Shown here piece after piece: positions 1 to 8,640 of a DNA stretch of 64,000 nucleotides. The stretch comes from CAWKPF01 sp963851415 (GTDB taxonomy: Bacteria; Acidobacteriota; Thermoanaerobaculia; Multivoradales; Multivoraceae): the NCBI GenBank assembly GCA_963851415.1, contig CAWKPF010000002.1, positions 372,001 through 436,000 of the forward strand, given 5' to 3'. The notes under the pieces were generated by a model. The model searched no databases, was not told the origin of the DNA, and saw only the letters and a list, made by a program, of their open reading frames with translations. The translations under genes were made by a program, and so were the position numbers. Within the stretch, counting starts at the first letter, position 1, and every line of letters starts with the position of its first letter.

Positions 1-216
1 CTCGATGACCTCGATGTTCTTGTTGTGGGCCTTCCCCTGCCAATCGCTGTCGGACGAGAGCTCCACTCGCTCGGGCACCTCCAGAGGTTTCGGTGGCGTC
101 ACGTCGAGCTGGATACCGGCCGCCGGCTCCGCCGCAGCCTCTTCCGTGCCATCCTCCGCCGGCGCGCAGCCGATTGGGACGCTGGCCAGCAGGACCAAGA
201 TGATCAACCTCTTCAC
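1..216 (-). CDS. lipoprotein of the nos operon (3' end outside window)
   Basis: The last gene of the nosZ operon inside the window; only its first 72 codons are present. A GTG start at 216 follows a GGAGAGGAG ribosome binding site. The N-terminus is a lipoprotein signal, with a short hydrophobic core and lipobox PIGC (Cys17), followed by an acidic, Ala/Pro-rich linker and then a folded domain that runs off the edge. It begins 33 bases after the NosB-like gene, so it is probably co-transcribed. In known clade II nos clusters nosD or nos cytochromes sit here, but the visible part is too short to assign. Function unknown; probably an envelope partner of NosZ. Confidence 0.75.
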   Translation of the reverse strand, partial: MKRLIILVLLASVPIGCAPAEDGTEEAAAEPAAGIQLDVTPPKPLEVPERVELSSDSDWQGKAHNKNIEVIE

Positions 217-249
217 GTCTATCTCCTCTCCATCTCCGCAATGATGCGG

Positions 250-888
250 TCAAACGTTGCCTTCGACACTCCAGCCACCCGATCGCCAGGTGAGCCACAG
301 CGCGGTGACCAGAAGCAATCCGTAGCCGAGAAACAGATAAGCGCCCCACGTCGGGTAGGACCACACGTCGAACTGGCCGACGAGCTTGTAACCGAAGATG
401 GGGGGCATGAACGGCTCGACCTGGACCGAGGCCTTCGGATCTAGATTCTCGCCGTAGTACCCCAGCCGATACCAGAAGCTCCACAACGAGAACACTCCGA
501 AGTACCCCGACAGTACGAGAAGGTCCGCCAGCGAGCGCAAGTCTCCGATCGCCGCGACCCTGAGCGTGAAGACGACGATCAGGCCGATGACCAGCGGCAT
601 CCACTTCAGCTCGTTGAAGTCAGCGGGCTGCAGCTCTGCCATGCCGATGTAGTGATTCAGGACGTTGATCTCGGTGAGATCGTTGCCGTCGTCGCCTCCG
701 ATGAGGTCGTGGCTGTAGATCCAGAGGTCGAGACCCTCCGGGTACTGCTGGGCCACGAAGGTCATGTGCCAGAGGGGCACGAAGAGGCTGATCGTCACGA
801 GCACTGACGCGATCAGCACCAGTACCCGACTGAAAGGCGTCAGCAGCCAGTCCAGGGCTTTCAGGAATCGCCTGTAGAAATCAGCCAT
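250..888 (-). CDS. NosB-like conserved membrane protein of the nos cluster
   Basis: A 212-residue integral membrane protein with about four to five hydrophobic segments (near residues 17-40, 95-112, 120-142 and 180-205). The first extracytoplasmic loop carries a striking conserved-looking stretch, AQQYPEGLDLWIYSHDL, followed by INVLNHYIGM. I associate that pattern from memory with membrane proteins encoded beside clade II nosZ (the NosB position). It lies 72 bases downstream of nosZ on the same strand, and its ATG is clear. The role is unknown; support of NosZ electron supply or copper-site maturation is inferred from location only. Confidence 0.65.
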   Translation of the reverse strand: MADFYRRFLKALDWLLTPFSRVLVLIASVLVTISLFVPLWHMTFVAQQYPEGLDLWIYSHDLIGGDDGNDLTEINVLNHYIGMAELQPADFNELKWMPLVIGLIVVFTLRVAAIGDLRSLADLLVLSGYFGVFSLWSFWYRLGYYGENLDPKASVQVEPFMPPIFGYKLVGQFDVWSYPTWGAYLFLGYGLLLVTALWLTWRSGGWSVEGNV

Positions 889-960
889 GCTTGTCCTCGT
901 TTCGGTTCCGGGCCGAGCCGACCCGCACGAGAGCGAGTCGGCACGGTGGGCCCTATCTGA

Positions 961-2859
961 CTACTTGACGAGCATGTATCCCTGCATCTCTTGGTGCAGG
1001 GCGCTACAGAAGTTGGTGCAGTAGAAGGCGAACACGCCGCTCTTGTCGGCCGTGAAGGTGACGCTCTTGGTCTCGCCGGGATCGATCACCAGGTTGATGT
1101 CGTAGTCGTTGATGGCCAGGCCGTGGAGCTCGTCCCGGGTCTGCTCGATGTTGGTCACATGGATCGTGACGTTGTCGCCCTGGTTGATGCGAATCACATC
1201 GGGGGCGAAATACGAGCGCACCGACAGCATCCAGATCTCGACGTTGTTGCCATTGCGCTCCACGCGGGCCTCTTCGGGGGTCCAGATGGCGTTGGGGTTC
1301 TTGGGCCAGTAGGGGTCGTCCTTCTTGTAGACCTCGACCGGATCCAGCTTGTCGGCTTTGATCATCACCGAGTAGTGAGGTTCGGGCTCGGTGAAGGCGT
1401 CGTAGAGCAGCTTCATCTTGTCGCCGGAGATGTCGATCAGCTGCGCCGATTCGGGAATCGACGGGCCCACGCTGATGTGCCGCCCCTTGGACAGCTTGTT
1501 GAGGGCCACGAGGTAGTTCCCGTCCGGGTTGACTGAGTCGCCCTCGGCCGAGACCAGGTGGCCGATGTTGTAGGCCACGGGGAGCTTGTCGAGGACGTAC
1601 TGTTCCATGTTGTCGGGATCGTCGTAGGGCGGCAGCTTCCACTTGGCCACAGCGCTCTCGACGAACAGCGAGGTGTAGGCGTTGCCGCGGCCGTCGAACT
1701 GGGTGTGGAGCGGTCCCAGGCCCACCGGGACCTCGGCCTCACGGACCGAGTTGTAGGTGAGGACCGGAATGCCGTCGATCGTTTCCTCGAAGTCCTTGTC
1801 GGCGATGGCCTTGCGGATCTTGTCGATGTTGAAGACGGTAGTGGTCGGCGAGAGCTTGCCGGAGCCGATGATCCACTGCCCGTCCGGGCTCACGTCGACC
1901 CCATGGGGCGACTTGGCCAGCGGCATGAACCAGGCGATGTCCGCGACGTTGCGCGGGTCGAGCACCGGGGCTCCATCGATGGTCCTGGCCTGACCACCGT
2001 CCACCGCTGCCTGAGCCGCGGCGTAGTCGACCATCAGGATGTAGTCCTTGTCGCGCTGGGACGCGGTCACCTCCAGCTTGCCGCCCTCGATGAACTCGCG
2101 CTCAGCGTTGTAGCAGGTCCAGAACAAGAACCCATCGCTCGGGCCCTTGCCGGCATCGCCGAGGTCGTAGTTGAAAGGCGGTACCAGCACCTGCCAACCC
2201 AGGTTCATCTCGCCCGAGTCCTGATCGATCTTGATGCCGGCGACGACGCCGTTGTACTTCGTCGCGTACTCGGTCACGTCGGCGTAGGTGCCGAGCGGAA
2301 TCGGGATCGACATGCGGGTCGCCATGCTCACGTAGTCGGAGTTCGGGGTGACGAAGGAGCTCCCGTGGTTGGCGGAGATGTTGGGAATCCGCAGGATCTG
2401 CTTGACCTTGAAGTCCTTGAGGTCGATCCGGGCGATGCGGCCCTGGGCGTTGTCGTTGATGAACAACCAGCGCCCGTCGTACTCGCCACCGGTCTCGGAG
2501 AAAGCAGGATGGTGCGAGTCTCCCCAGGTGTACCCCTCGAGCATCTCCTTGGACTCGTTGTCGAATCCGTAGCCGGTGCCCGGGTAGGGAGTGAAGACGG
2601 GGATGGTGGCGATGTGCCGCATCGAGGGGACGCCCGAGACGAAGACCTGGCCGCTGTGGCCCCCTGAGTAGAACAGGTAGTACTCGTCCAGGTCGCCCGG
2701 GGCCACGTAGGTAGCCAGGGCTGCGTTCGTGATGTCGGATCCCGAGCCGTTACCGGCCCGAGCGCCCCGACGACGTGGTTGTTCCGAGCTGCACGCGAAC
2801 GCCACCACCGCGACGACGAGCAGCACCAGCAGTAGCTGCATCCAAATGCGTTTGTTCAT
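961..2859 (-). CDS. nosZ: nitrous-oxide reductase, clade II (Sec/lipoprotein type)
   Basis: Reduces N2O to N2 in the periplasm, the last step of denitrification. 632 residues. The N-terminus is a Sec-type hydrophobic signal ending in a lipobox-like AFAC (Cys23) instead of the Tat twin-arginine signal of clade I enzymes, so the protein is probably exported unfolded and perhaps membrane-anchored. A seven-bladed propeller supplies CuZ ligands, visible as DSHHP (His116, His117) and later NHG, PHG, LHT and GHL histidines. The C-terminal cupredoxin domain carries the CuA motif CTNFCSALHQEM (Cys614, Cys618, His622). A strong AAAGGAGAGGAG site precedes the ATG. It starts 27 bases after the pentaheme cytochrome gene, its likely electron donor. 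Confidence 0.97.
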   Translation of the reverse strand: MNKRIWMQLLLVLLVVAVVAFACSSEQPRRRGARAGNGSGSDITNAALATYVAPGDLDEYYLFYSGGHSGQVFVSGVPSMRHIATIPVFTPYPGTGYGFDNESKEMLEGYTWGDSHHPAFSETGGEYDGRWLFINDNAQGRIARIDLKDFKVKQILRIPNISANHGSSFVTPNSDYVSMATRMSIPIPLGTYADVTEYATKYNGVVAGIKIDQDSGEMNLGWQVLVPPFNYDLGDAGKGPSDGFLFWTCYNAEREFIEGGKLEVTASQRDKDYILMVDYAAAQAAVDGGQARTIDGAPVLDPRNVADIAWFMPLAKSPHGVDVSPDGQWIIGSGKLSPTTTVFNIDKIRKAIADKDFEETIDGIPVLTYNSVREAEVPVGLGPLHTQFDGRGNAYTSLFVESAVAKWKLPPYDDPDNMEQYVLDKLPVAYNIGHLVSAEGDSVNPDGNYLVALNKLSKGRHISVGPSIPESAQLIDISGDKMKLLYDAFTEPEPHYSVMIKADKLDPVEVYKKDDPYWPKNPNAIWTPEEARVERNGNNVEIWMLSVRSYFAPDVIRINQGDNVTIHVTNIEQTRDELHGLAINDYDINLVIDPGETKSVTFTADKSGVFAFYCTNFCSALHQEMQGYMLVK

Positions 2860-2886
2860 TGAGTTTCTCTCCTCTCCTTTACAGAG

Positions 2887-4095
2887 TCACTCCGGCTCCG
2901 CCGCTTCGGCGTCCCGGTTCTTCACGATGTCGTAGGCCTTCTTGATCTTCTCGACGGCCTCCCACTTCTCCTCGTCGGTCAGCACGATCTGGCTCTCGAG
3001 GATGATCTTCATGGTCCCCGTGGGCTCGAACATGAACTCCTCGACGGTCTTGCTGAAGCGCGTCCTTACGTCGTCCGGTGCGTAGGACAGATCAGGCCCC
3101 TTCTCGGTCGGCGACTTGATTCCGAACGCCTTGATGGAGTGGCAAACGAAGCAGCTCTTCTCCACGAAGAAGGCGCCGTCGCCCTCGCGCATGCGGCGGC
3201 TCTGTTCACGCTCCTCCTCGGTCAACTCGTCCCTCAGGTCAATGCCGGGGAAGTAGGCGCGCGGAAGGTCGTGATCGTCCCTCCAGCTCATGACCAGCAT
3301 GGCCAGTGCCTGAGCGTCTTTGGACTGGAAGTTCATCTCCGGCATGATCGAGCCGGGGACGATGGTCGGTGGCGACATGAAGTGCTTGATGTGCCAGTTG
3401 AAGATCGTCTGCTGATCGGAGACCAGGTTCGAGAAGTCAAGACCTTCGGCGTGCTTGTCCCCGACATGGGTGAGATCCGGCCCGAGGCGACCACCTTCGC
3501 CGTTAATGACGTGGCAGACCTTGCAGCCCTTGGTCCGGACGAGCGTCTTGGCGTGGTTGATGTACTCCATTCCCGGCGTCGAACGCTCGTAGCGATGGCA
3601 GTAGTTGCACTGGATCTCGTGGAGCGGCGGCGGGGTGCGCGGGTCGTACTCCGAGGCGGGGATCTCACTGAGAAGAGGCTCCTCCCAGTGCTTCACCCAA
3701 CCGTGCGCCTCGTCCTCAGTGACGGCGTAGCCCTGGCCGCCGTGGCACAGGGAGCAGCCGAAGTCTTCAATCGGATGAGCCTCGAGAAGCTCGGGGCTCG
3801 GGTGAGTGGTCCAGGGCTGCTCGACGTCTTCGAGTCCCTTCCAGCCCACGCCCAGATGACAGGTCGTGCAGCGATCGACGCGGTCGAGGTCCTCGACCCA
3901 GATCTGCTGCAAGCCCGAGGGGAGCTGGGAGGAGTCAACGTCGGCGATCTTCTCATCGACGATGTACCGAAACTCCGACTGGTAGTACCGCCAGTCGGGC
4001 CTGGCCTCGACGAAGACCACTGCCGCAGCCGCCGCCACCGTCAAGACGCCGACGATCAGCAGGGTCGTGAGCTCACGGGTGCCGATTCGCTTCAT
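2887..4095 (-). CDS. membrane-anchored pentaheme c-type cytochrome of the bc-type complex
   Basis: 402 residues with one N-terminal membrane anchor (about 10-30) and five CxxCH heme c sites: CTTCH at 76, CSLCH at 114, CNYCH at 163, CKVCH at 191 and CFVCH at 315. The C-terminal two sites sit in ordinary monoheme cytochrome c folds. The frame is open 44 codons further upstream, but that part reads back into cytochrome b; the ATG at 4095 lies 7 bases after the cytochrome b stop and gives a proper anchor. It replaces cytochrome c1 as the electron exit of the adjacent Rieske/cytochrome b complex, and being next to nosZ it probably passes electrons to NosZ's CuA site. That route is inferred. Confidence 0.9.
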   Translation of the reverse strand: MKRIGTRELTTLLIVGVLTVAAAAAVVFVEARPDWRYYQSEFRYIVDEKIADVDSSQLPSGLQQIWVEDLDRVDRCTTCHLGVGWKGLEDVEQPWTTHPSPELLEAHPIEDFGCSLCHGGQGYAVTEDEAHGWVKHWEEPLLSEIPASEYDPRTPPPLHEIQCNYCHRYERSTPGMEYINHAKTLVRTKGCKVCHVINGEGGRLGPDLTHVGDKHAEGLDFSNLVSDQQTIFNWHIKHFMSPPTIVPGSIMPEMNFQSKDAQALAMLVMSWRDDHDLPRAYFPGIDLRDELTEEEREQSRRMREGDGAFFVEKSCFVCHSIKAFGIKSPTEKGPDLSYAPDDVRTRFSKTVEEFMFEPTGTMKIILESQIVLTDEEKWEAVEKIKKAYDIVKNRDAEAAEPE

Positions 4096-4102
4096 CACTT
4101 CC

Positions 4103-5599
4103 TCACAAGGGAATGGGGTGTTCGGGCCAGGCCTGCCACGGCCAGAAGAACTCCCAGTTGGGTCCGCGCAGTGCCGTCCCGGTGTAGGTGAGCAGAACGA
4201 AAGCCACGATGAAGGCGCAGAAGACACCGATCATCGCGTAGCGGCTGGAACCGGTCTTCTTCCAGACGAAGAGGTACAGCAGCGCGAAGAGCGCGAGCAG
4301 CAAGGTCGCGGGGTTGAAGACGTCGAAGAAGAGCTGGCTCTCGATCCCGGCGAAGGATTCGCGGCCGGGCACGAGGACGGCGAGGGCGAGGCAGCCGACC
4401 GTGGCTACCAGACCGTAGACGAAGCCGACGATGCCCCAGCGGCGCCCCGCTCCGTCGGTGAACCAGAAACCGATACCCTTCTGTTCCCGGTCGATGTAGG
4501 GGATCGCGGCCAGACCCAGGATGACGAGACCGGGGATGACCACGCCGCCCACCAGGGCCGAGTAGCCCACCAGCTCCTGGAGCCCCAGGAAGTACCAGGG
4601 CGCCTTCGCCGGGTTGGGCGTCACCTCCGGGTTGGCGGCGGTCTCGAGGGGGGCCTTGACGAGAAGGGCCAGGATCATCGAGCCAGCCATCACCGCCAGG
4701 GAGACGATGAGAAGGCGCACGGTCAGGAAGGGCGTCGACGGAACGGAGTTGTCCTCGTCGAGAGTGGTGGGATCGGACACCTGCACCGTCGTCCCGCTGG
4801 CGATCCCCAGGATGCTGTAGGTCTTGGTCTTCTTTGGCACCGCCGGCGGTCGGGTAAGCGCCTCCTCGCGCACCTGCTCGACGATGGCGAGGCCGCCGTC
4901 CTTGCGGATACGCCACATGTGCCACGCCACCACGCCGAACAGCGCCAGCGGCAGTACGGCGCAGTGCAGCACGTAGAACCGGATCAGCGTGTTCTGACCG
5001 ATGATGCTGCCGCCCAACAGCGCCTGGCGGATGGACTCGCCGACGACCGGAACGCTGGCAGCGATGTTGGTGCCCACCGTGATGGCCCAGAACGCCAGCT
5101 GGTCCCAGGGCAACAGGTACCCGGTAAAGCTCAGCAACAGCGTCAACACCAGCAGGACCACGCCGAGCACCCAGTTGAAGGGACGCTTGGAGGGGGCCAC
5201 CCTGCCGGCCTTGTAGGCGCCCGTGAGGAAGACCCTGAACATGTGGAGGAAGACCGCCGCCACCATGAGGTGAGCTGCCACCCGGTGCAGTCCGCGCAGG
5301 AACCCACCGAAACTCACCGCGTATTCGAGGTCTTTGATGGTCCAGTACGCCCGCTCCACCGAGGGGACGTACAGGAACATGAGGACGATGCCGGTGAGGG
5401 TGAGGAGCAGGAAGAGCACGAAGGAGATGGTGCCGAGGTACATCGAGTACGAGAACCGCAGGCCTCTGAGGGTGACGCGGTTCGGAAACCAATGCAGGAG
5501 GAAGTTGGCGACGATGCCACTGCCCGCCTCGCGGTCAGACTCCGGCCGCCACGACCAGAACAGCCTGTGCCACAGTCCCTTTTTCGGTTGCAGGTTCAT
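4103..5599 (-). CDS. cytochrome b (fused b6/subunit IV type) of a quinol:cytochrome c oxidoreductase
   Basis: 498-residue polytopic protein holding both halves of a bc-complex cytochrome b. The N-terminal four-helix part has the heme-ligating pattern LHRVAAHLMVAAVFLH on one helix and VLHCAVLPLALFGVVAWH on another, plus LLPWDQLAFWA at the quinol site. The C-terminal part has APWYFLGLQEL at the place of the PEWY loop, then three to four more helices. It oxidises menaquinol or ubiquinol in the membrane. The stop is followed directly by the pentaheme cytochrome gene, and the ATG abuts the Rieske stop. Confidence 0.93.
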   Translation of the reverse strand: MNLQPKKGLWHRLFWSWRPESDREAGSGIVANFLLHWFPNRVTLRGLRFSYSMYLGTISFVLFLLLTLTGIVLMFLYVPSVERAYWTIKDLEYAVSFGGFLRGLHRVAAHLMVAAVFLHMFRVFLTGAYKAGRVAPSKRPFNWVLGVVLLVLTLLLSFTGYLLPWDQLAFWAITVGTNIAASVPVVGESIRQALLGGSIIGQNTLIRFYVLHCAVLPLALFGVVAWHMWRIRKDGGLAIVEQVREEALTRPPAVPKKTKTYSILGIASGTTVQVSDPTTLDEDNSVPSTPFLTVRLLIVSLAVMAGSMILALLVKAPLETAANPEVTPNPAKAPWYFLGLQELVGYSALVGGVVIPGLVILGLAAIPYIDREQKGIGFWFTDGAGRRWGIVGFVYGLVATVGCLALAVLVPGRESFAGIESQLFFDVFNPATLLLALFALLYLFVWKKTGSSRYAMIGVFCAFIVAFVLLTYTGTALRGPNWEFFWPWQAWPEHPIPL

Positions 5600-6163
5600 C
5601 TAGACCACCAGGCGGAATTCGCGATCGACTTCCCGGCCGAGGTCGACGATCAGCTGACCGTCGGCAGGAGAAATCTCGAGGTGGAGTGCTTGGAGGGGTC
5701 GCGGGGCCGGGCCCGCGTAGTTCGTGCCCTCGCCGTGGAACTTCGAGCCGTGGCAGGGGCAGAGGAACTCACCGGGCGATTCGAAACTCAGCCCGCGAAC
5801 TGTCTGCTCTTTCGGCTGCGGGTAGGGTGCGAACTTCACGGTGCAGCCGAGGTGGCTGCAGACTCCCGACATCGCGTGAAGGCCATTCGGGGAGCGGAAG
5901 ATGAAGACCCGCTGAGCGTCGAGGAACGTGAACCCGGACTGAAAGGCCTCGGGCGGTCCGACCGGGAACCTGCGGGGAGGCTCGTATCGCACATTAGGGA
6001 AGACTGCACGAACGAAGGGCCAGCTCGTCAGCCCCGCAGCTAGCCCGACCACGACTCCGGCAACGCGGGCCAGGAAGCGACGCCGATCCGCGTCTTTCGT
6101 GCCCGAGGGCTCGTCCAAAGAAGCGGGGACTACTTTCTTGGGTTTCTCTGACACTTTCGTCAC
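5600..6163 (-). CDS. Rieske 2Fe-2S protein
   Basis: 187 residues. An N-terminal membrane anchor follows DRRRFL (a Tat-like context, near residues 25-50). The Rieske domain has both cluster motifs, CSHLGC and CPCHGS, with the usual two Cys plus two His ligands. The start is taken as GTG at 6163 because it overlaps the upstream stop as GTGA; a second GTG three codons later is possible. The frame stays open far upstream, but that part reads inside the flavoprotein gene. It carries electrons from quinol at cytochrome b to the pentaheme cytochrome. Confidence 0.93.
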   Translation of the reverse strand: MTKVSEKPKKVVPASLDEPSGTKDADRRRFLARVAGVVVGLAAGLTSWPFVRAVFPNVRYEPPRRFPVGPPEAFQSGFTFLDAQRVFIFRSPNGLHAMSGVCSHLGCTVKFAPYPQPKEQTVRGLSFESPGEFLCPCHGSKFHGEGTNYAGPAPRPLQALHLEISPADGQLIVDLGREVDREFRLVV

Positions 6164-8103
6164 TCCGTGGTTTCGGTGAAGTTGAAGCGCTCCATCGTGA
6201 TCGCATCGGTGGGACAGCGCAGTGCGCACAGACCGCAGCGGATGCAGAGCGTGTCGTCCTTGAGCAGGACGGTCATGGGAGCCGAGGGGTCGTGACCGTA
6301 GGCGGCGATCGCGGCCTGCTTCTGCTCCTCCGGCATGTCGACACGGTCTATGGGGACGAAGACCAGGCACTTCTCGGGGCACACGTCGGCGCACCGGTTG
6401 CACAGGACGCAACGCTTCGGGTCGTAGATGGTGTCGACATGGCAGGAGAGACAGCGCTCGGCCTGGAGCCGGGCCTGCTCCTCGCTCATCACATGCTCGA
6501 CCTCAGCGATTCCGGTGCGCCGGTCGACTTCAGTGGTGGGGCCCGCTTGCCTGTGCCGCTTCTCGTACGCCTCGGGCATCCGGTACTCATCAGAGGGCAC
6601 CTTGCGGATCTCGACCTGGAGCCGGGAGTCGCGCTCGCTGCCTCCAAGAAAGGTGTGGATCGAACGGGCGGCCGTTTTGCCGTTGGCCACCGCTTCGATG
6701 GCAATCCGAGGACCGAAGGCAGCATCCCCGCCGGCGTAGATGCCCGGGGCGGTCGTGGCCAGCGTCGTCGGGTCGATCTTGACCGTGCCGCCTCGGGTCA
6801 GCTCGACCCCGTCCTCTTCGCGCAGGAAATCGAAGTCCGGCTGTTGTCCGATCGCCAGGATGACGGAGTCGGCCTCGAGGGTCATGGACTTCGACTCGTC
6901 GAACTGCGGGTTGAAGCGACCGTTCTCGTCGAACACGCTCGTCACACCGACGAACCTCACGCCTTCGACGTGCCCATTACCCAGGATCTCCTTCGGACCC
7001 CAGGCCGGGTGCAGCTGGATGCCTTCCTGCTCGGCTTCCTGCAGCTCTTCGCGTCCCTGGACGGTGCGGGCGGCTGGCAGTTCTGTGAGACCCTCGAGCG
7101 ACGCCACGTGAACCTCGGACGCGCCCCCGCGAAGCGCTCCGCGCGCGGCGTCGATCGCCGCCTGCCCGGCGGCGGCCTCCGCCGTCATCTCGATCTCCTC
7201 CATGGGAGAGTAGAACTCCCGCACCGCGGTGCGCGCCGCATCCAGCGCGACGGAGCCGCCGCCGATGACTACGACCCGGCTTCCCAGGTTGACGCGGTAG
7301 CCGCGATTGAGATTGAGCAGGTAGTCGACCGCCTTGATGACGCCGTCTTTCTCGGCCCCGGGGATCTGGAGGTCTCGTCCCCGCGAGGCGCCGACCGAGA
7401 TGAAGCAGGCCTCGAACCCTTCCTCGCGGAGCTCGCGAAGGCCACGGTTCTCGTCGATTCTGGTTCCGGTCTCGAACGTTGCACCCAGCCGCTCGATCAC
7501 TGCGACCTCGCGATCGATGACTCCCCGCGGCAGCCGATACTCGGGTATCCCGTAGCGCAGCATGCCGCCGGTGTCGGGAAGGGCCTCGAAAACCGTGACT
7601 GCGTAACCCAGGACGGCCAGGTCGTGGGCACAGGCCAGACCCGCGGGGCCGCTCCCGATAACCGCAATCTTCTTGCCCGACTCCTTTGCCGCGGCCTCGG
7701 CGTGGATCTGCGAGAGGTGCCAGGGTCGCACGCAAGCGGGCTCTTCCACGGCTGCACCGTTTCGGCCCAGCGTAACGAGCTCGCGGAAGAAGTCGGGCTG
7801 GGCCGACTCGGCGCCGAAGCGCTCGGTCACGAACCGCTTGAGGGACCGTATGGTCACCGGCTCGTCGAGCCAACCACGCCGGCAGGCGTCCTCGCAGGGT
7901 GCCGAGCAGATCCGCCCACAGACCGAGGCCAGAGGGTTGGGGGAACGAGCGACCAGAAAGGCCTCCTTCAGGCGTCCCTCGGCGATCAGCTGGACGTAGC
8001 GCCCGGAATCGGTATGGACCGGGCAGGCCTCCATGCAGGGCACGTTGGTCCGATACCAATCGATCTCGTTGAAACGGGCGGGGAAACGCGGGTCTTCACT
8101 CAT
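6160..8103 (-). CDS. GltD-like FAD/NAD(P) oxidoreductase fused to Fe-S ferredoxin domains
   Basis: 647 residues in three parts. The N-terminal Fe-S domain of the glutamate-synthase small-subunit type has cysteines at 23, 27, 62, 66, 70 and 74. A two-dinucleotide-fold flavoprotein starts at GSGPAG (150) and contains GGTxR-like and GGDA motifs. The C-terminus is a double 4Fe-4S ferredoxin with CVLCNRCADVCP (565) and CIRCGLCALRCP (620). A CLSCH motif before the ferredoxin is unlikely to bind heme because the protein appears cytoplasmic. It is the first structural gene after the regulator and overlaps the Rieske gene by 4 bases, so it may feed NAD(P)H or ferredoxin electrons to the quinone/bc module. 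Substrate unknown. Confidence 0.85.
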   Translation of the reverse strand: MSEDPRFPARFNEIDWYRTNVPCMEACPVHTDSGRYVQLIAEGRLKEAFLVARSPNPLASVCGRICSAPCEDACRRGWLDEPVTIRSLKRFVTERFGAESAQPDFFRELVTLGRNGAAVEEPACVRPWHLSQIHAEAAAKESGKKIAVIGSGPAGLACAHDLAVLGYAVTVFEALPDTGGMLRYGIPEYRLPRGVIDREVAVIERLGATFETGTRIDENRGLRELREEGFEACFISVGASRGRDLQIPGAEKDGVIKAVDYLLNLNRGYRVNLGSRVVVIGGGSVALDAARTAVREFYSPMEEIEMTAEAAAGQAAIDAARGALRGGASEVHVASLEGLTELPAARTVQGREELQEAEQEGIQLHPAWGPKEILGNGHVEGVRFVGVTSVFDENGRFNPQFDESKSMTLEADSVILAIGQQPDFDFLREEDGVELTRGGTVKIDPTTLATTAPGIYAGGDAAFGPRIAIEAVANGKTAARSIHTFLGGSERDSRLQVEIRKVPSDEYRMPEAYEKRHRQAGPTTEVDRRTGIAEVEHVMSEEQARLQAERCLSCHVDTIYDPKRCVLCNRCADVCPEKCLVFVPIDRVDMPEEQKQAAIAAYGHDPSAPMTVLLKDDTLCIRCGLCALRCPTDAITMERFNFTETTE

Positions 8104-8109
8104 CGGTGG

Positions 8110-8538
8110 TCATCGCTGGGTCAGCATGCTGGTTCTGGTGGAGTGGTCGGAGAGGTCCGCCACCGTCGTGCTCTCGAGGAAGGCCACGTATTGGTTGCGC
8201 ACCGCCGCCCAGCGGTCGTGCGCCAGACAGGGGTGCTCGCTGGAGCAGGGCTGGGTGGCGGAGAGAAAGCAGCCCGGACGTGCAGCCCCGCCGTCGATGA
8301 CCTCGACGACGTCCATCAGGCGGATCTGGTCCGGCTGGCGAGCGAGTCGATACCCGCCGCCGGTGCCACGCACGGCCTGAACAAAGCCGGCCTTCTTGAG
8401 ATCCAGCAGGATCTTGGAGAGGTAGTTGGGTGGCACCGCACTCGCGGTCGCGAGGTCGCGCCCGAGAGTCGCGCCGTCGGAGTTTTGGGCCAGGGCGATC
8501 AACGCCCGGAGTGCGTATTCAGCGGTGGCCGAGAGCAA
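8110..8538 (-). CDS. Rrf2-family Fe-S transcriptional regulator
   Basis: 142 residues. A winged helix-turn-helix begins LLSATAEYALRALIALA and contains the family pattern VPPNYLSKIL and RGTGGGYRLA. Three cysteines (90, 98, 104) fall where IscR and NsrR bind an Fe-S cluster, but the first spacing is seven residues instead of the usual five. The start is taken as TTG at 8538 because it follows GGAAAGGAG by 9 bases and begins where the family begins; upstream open sequence holds the promoter. It lies 6 bases before the flavoprotein gene and so is the first gene of the nos/bc operon. It probably senses NO or redox state and controls its own operon. Confidence 0.88.
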   Translation of the reverse strand: MLSATAEYALRALIALAQNSDGATLGRDLATASAVPPNYLSKILLDLKKAGFVQAVRGTGGGYRLARQPDQIRLMDVVEVIDGGAARPGCFLSATQPCSSEHPCLAHDRWAAVRNQYVAFLESTTVADLSDHSTRTSMLTQR

Positions 8539-8578
8539 CGTCGAAGGCTCCTTTCCCGTGAGCTGCTTGCACGAACCA

Positions 8579-8606
8579 ATAATAGAGTTCTTTATGAAGA
8601 AGTCAA
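8579..8606 (-). promoter_or_regulatory. sigma70-type promoter of the rrf2-nos operon
   Basis: On the minus strand a TTGACT -35 box (8601-8606) and a TATTAT -10 box (8579-8584) are separated by 16 bases. This AT-rich stretch stands out in a very GC-rich region and lies about 40 bases upstream of the regulator's TTG start. Confidence 0.65.
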
Positions 8607-8610
8607 GAAC
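8587..8610. promoter_or_regulatory. inverted repeat, candidate Rrf2 operator
   Basis: GTTCTT (8587-8592) and AAGAAC (8605-8610) form a perfect inverted repeat with 12 bases between, spanning the -35 box and the spacer of the promoter. The position suits autorepression by the Rrf2 protein. The assignment is an inference. Confidence 0.45.
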
Positions 8611-8640
8611 CTTCGCCGAGAACCGTTTCTCTCCGCCAGG

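Noticed and set aside
4067..6043. Long plus-strand open frame opposite cytochrome b and Rieske
   Set aside because: Antisense to two well-supported membrane redox genes; very charged, with no family signature.
6425..6440. A CxxCH heme site in the flavoprotein (CLSCH)
   Set aside because: The protein has no export signal and resembles GltD, which uses these cysteines for Fe-S or zinc; heme attachment is unlikely.
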